From an uncultured Devosia sp. (GTDB lineage Bacteria; Pseudomonadota; Alphaproteobacteria; Rhizobiales; Devosiaceae), in NCBI GenBank assembly GCA_946481445.1, contig CAMLOA010000069.1:1-7906 (forward strand): 7,906 nucleotides of DNA, read 5' to 3'. A program made the position numbers and the translations under genes. Positions 6,295 to 7,906 of this stretch are shown in pieces. Numbering within the stretch: position 1 is the first letter of the stretch; every line of letters starts with the position of its first letter. Below the pieces are notes generated by a model, which did no database searches, was not told the origin of the DNA, and was given only the letters and a program-made list of their open reading frames with translations.

Positions 6295-7445
6295 GCCGCC
6301 AGGTCCGCCACCACCGCGTCGAGCACCGGAAAGCCCCTGTCGGTGACTCGCAAATTGCCGTTGGGCAGGGTCTCGAGAAAGCCATAGCCCTTGAGCGCCG
6401 CGACTTGGGCCGGGGCGATCTGGCGGCCGGAAATGGCCGTGAAACGCGCCGGCGAAATGCCCTCCTTGAGGCGCAGGCCCATGACGAGGAACTCGTCGCC
6501 CTGCTCCTCCCAGGTCAGGATATCATCGACCACCAGGCCATGGCCCTGGCTCATCACCCGCTTCTGCCAGTCGAACGGCATCTTCTCGGCGGCGGTAGCG
6601 TGGCGCTGGTTGTTGATCAGCAGGCGGCCGTGCGCCCCCGGGCCGATGCCGGCATATTCGCCGTAGCGCCAGTAAAGCAGGTTGTGGCGGCTTTCCTGGC
6701 CCGGCCGGGCATGGTTGGAAATTTCGTAGGCGGGCAGGCCCGCCTCGGCGGTGAGCTCCTGGGTCAGCTCGTAGAAGTCGGCGGCCAGGTCCTCGTCGGG
6801 CATGGGCAGCTTGCCGGCCTTGTGCAGGTCGAAATAGCGCGTGCCCTGCTCGATGGTGAGCTGGTAGAGGCTGACATGCCCGCGGGCGAGCCAGAGCGCT
6901 TCCTTGAGTTCGTCTTCCCAATCCTCAAGCGTTTGCCGGGGGCGGGCATAGATGAGATCGAAGCTCGACCGCTCGAACACCGATTGGGCGATGCGGACGG
7001 CAGCGATGGCTTCCTCGACCGTGTGGCGGCGGCCCAGCTCGGCCAGCGGCCCCTCGCGCAGCGACTGCACGCCCAGCGAGACGCGGTTGACGCCCGCAGC
7101 GCGATAGCCCTTGAAGCGGTCGACCTCGACGCTGGTGGGGTTTGCCTCGAGCGTGACTTCCGCCCGCGAATCCACCGTCCAATGCCTGGCGATGGCGTCC
7201 AGGATCCGGCCGGTAGACTGCGGATTCATCAGCGACGGGGTGCCGCCGCCAAAGAATACCGATTGCACCACACGGCCGGGCGCCAGTTGCGCTGCCGTGG
7301 CGATTTCGCGCTCATAGGCAGCGATATAGTCGATCTCGTCGAACGGGCCGCGGTGTACGTGGGAATTGAAATCGCAATAGGGGCACTTGGCCGCGCAGAA
7401 GGGCCAATGCACGTAGACGCCGAACATGTCGTTCGGGCTACTCAT
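6291..7445 (-). CDS. hemW: Radical SAM family heme chaperone HemW
   Basis: HemW is a radical-SAM [4Fe-4S] protein related to the oxygen-independent coproporphyrinogen oxidase HemN; family members bind heme and deliver it to respiratory proteins. The 384-residue protein has the cluster motif CAAKCPYC (Cys17, Cys21, Cys24), GGGTPS (66-71), EANP (100-103), VSLGVQSL (122-129), FDLIYARPRQT (162-172) and the C-terminal-domain motif HNLLYWRYGEYAGIGPGAHG. The three-spaced cysteines followed by DFNSH, rather than HemN's extra cysteine, favour HemW over HemN. I chose ATG 7445, with AAGG nine bases upstream. A GTG at 7478 would add 11 residues encoded by a repeat element and has no ribosome binding site. 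The gene lies 42 bases after rdgB and is probably cotranscribed with it. Confidence 0.95.
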   Translation of the reverse strand: MSSPNDMFGVYVHWPFCAAKCPYCDFNSHVHRGPFDEIDYIAAYEREIATAAQLAPGRVVQSVFFGGGTPSLMNPQSTGRILDAIARHWTVDSRAEVTLEANPTSVEVDRFKGYRAAGVNRVSLGVQSLREGPLAELGRRHTVEEAIAAVRIAQSVFERSSFDLIYARPRQTLEDWEDELKEALWLARGHVSLYQLTIEQGTRYFDLHKAGKLPMPDEDLAADFYELTQELTAEAGLPAYEISNHARPGQESRHNLLYWRYGEYAGIGPGAHGRLLINNQRHATAAEKMPFDWQKRVMSQGHGLVVDDILTWEEQGDEFLVMGLRLKEGISPARFTAISGRQIAPAQVAALKGYGFLETLPNGNLRVTDRGFPVLDAVVADLAA

Positions 7446-7447
7446 TG

Positions 7448-7494
7448 GGCATGACCTTGTCCGAAAACCGGCAGCCACTTTTCGCAGTCATGCC
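7448..7494. repeat. Dispersed Rhizobiales-type palindromic repeat between rdgB and hemW
   Basis: Perfect outer arms GGCATGAC (7448-7455) and GTCATGCC (7487-7494) enclose a second inverted pair, CGAAAA (7462-7467) and TTTTCG (7479-7484). Read on the minus strand, the pattern GAAAAGTGG-n-CCGGTTTTCGG followed by AAGGTCATGC matches, from memory, a palindromic intergenic repeat common in Rhizobiales genomes. The element fills the gap and includes the rdgB stop codon and last codon; it also provides the AAGG before the chosen hemW start. It could influence mRNA stability or the rdgB/hemW expression ratio. Confidence 0.75.
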
Positions 7495-7906
7495 TGCTCA
7501 ATCTGGTTCTCCACAAAGAGCGCAAAGGAGCGCGCGCGGTGGCTGAGACCCGGCTGGCCCGGTGACCAGGAGTGCTTCATCTCGGGCGGCATCTGGCCAA
7601 AGGTGATGTCATAGCCATCGGGCATGAAGACCGGATCGTAGCCATGGCCGCGATCGCCGCGGGGCGGCCAGACCAGGGTGCCGTCGCAGCGGCCGGTATA
7701 GATGACGTCGCGCCCATCGGGATGAGCGAGGCAGAGCGTGGCGTTGAAGCTGGCGCGGCGCTGCCCGGGCGAGGTGGCATTGGCCGCCTGCAGGGCATCT
7801 TCCACCCGCTTCATGGCGCGGTTGAAATCGCGCGGTATGCCGGCCCAATCGGCGGTATGGACCCCCGGATCGCCGCCCAGCGCATCCACGCACAGACCCG
7901 AATCAT
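7488..7906 (-). CDS. rdgB: XTP/dITP (non-canonical purine NTP) diphosphatase, 5' end cut by window edge
   Basis: RdgB/HAM1 hydrolyses dITP, XTP and ITP to monophosphates, keeping deaminated purines out of DNA and RNA. About 139 C-terminal residues are present; family members are near 200, so roughly 60-70 N-terminal residues, including the SxNxxK nucleotide-binding motif, are outside the window. The visible part starts at DSGLCVDALGGDPGVHTADWAG, the family's catalytic-aspartate region; TADWA replaces the SARYA of E. coli, a variant I associate with alphaproteobacteria. Further motifs are GRCDGTLVWPPRGDRGHGYDPVFMPDGYD (the FGYDPxF-type substrate loop), TFGQMPPEMKHSWSPG and SHRARSFALF. An ATG at 7887-7889 lies inside the conserved core and is not the real start. 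hemW follows 42 bases downstream. Confidence 0.95.
   Translation of the reverse strand, partial: DSGLCVDALGGDPGVHTADWAGIPRDFNRAMKRVEDALQAANATSPGQRRASFNATLCLAHPDGRDVIYTGRCDGTLVWPPRGDRGHGYDPVFMPDGYDITFGQMPPEMKHSWSPGQPGLSHRARSFALFVENQIEQA

Noticed and set aside
6405..7454. Plus-strand open frame of 349 codons
   Set aside because: It is antisense to nearly all of hemW, whose motifs are clear, and its own product has no recognisable domain.

Overview
The window is a GC-rich, gene-dense piece of an alphaproteobacterial chromosome. The gene neighbourhood (rdgB-hemW, an LpoA-like lipoprotein, rsmI-yraN-gshB), the TADWAG variant in RdgB and the two kinds of intergenic palindrome point to Hyphomicrobiales (Rhizobiales), possibly Devosiaceae. 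The order is a fairly confident inference; the family is a guess. Most of the window is core housekeeping. I see no mobile element, CRISPR array, rRNA or intact tRNA, and no clear new system. The unexplained parts are small and lie between genes.

Layout from left to right. Positions 1-1042 (minus) hold the N-terminal ~347 residues of a SulP-family anion transporter, cut by the window edge. Its 172-base upstream gap contains a possible terminator for the next operon and a compact self-complementary element. Positions 1215-3596 (minus) form a tight cluster transcribed leftwards: gshB (glutathione synthetase), a serine hydrolase of the beta-lactamase/penicillin-binding-protein fold, a possible 26-residue leader ORF, and a four-helix membrane protein of unknown function. 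Positions 3597-3733 hold an inverted pair of REP-like repeats. Positions 3734-4973 (minus) hold yraN and rsmI, which overlap by 32 bases. A short divergent intergenic region (4974-5055) separates rsmI from a plus-strand lipoprotein of the LpoA/periplasmic-binding-protein type (5056-6288). That gene converges on hemW (6291-7445, minus); the two stop codons share a perfect 10-bp palindrome. A second type of palindromic repeat (7448-7494) sits between hemW and rdgB and includes the rdgB stop codon. rdgB (7488-7906, minus) is cut at its 5' end by the window edge.

Functions: RdgB cleans the nucleotide pool, HemW handles heme, RsmI methylates 16S rRNA, GshB makes glutathione, and the LpoA-like lipoprotein probably acts in envelope or peptidoglycan synthesis. 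Association of rsmI, yraN and gshB is common in this bacterial group. The hydrolase, mini-ORF and membrane protein behind gshB look like an accessory addition of unknown role.
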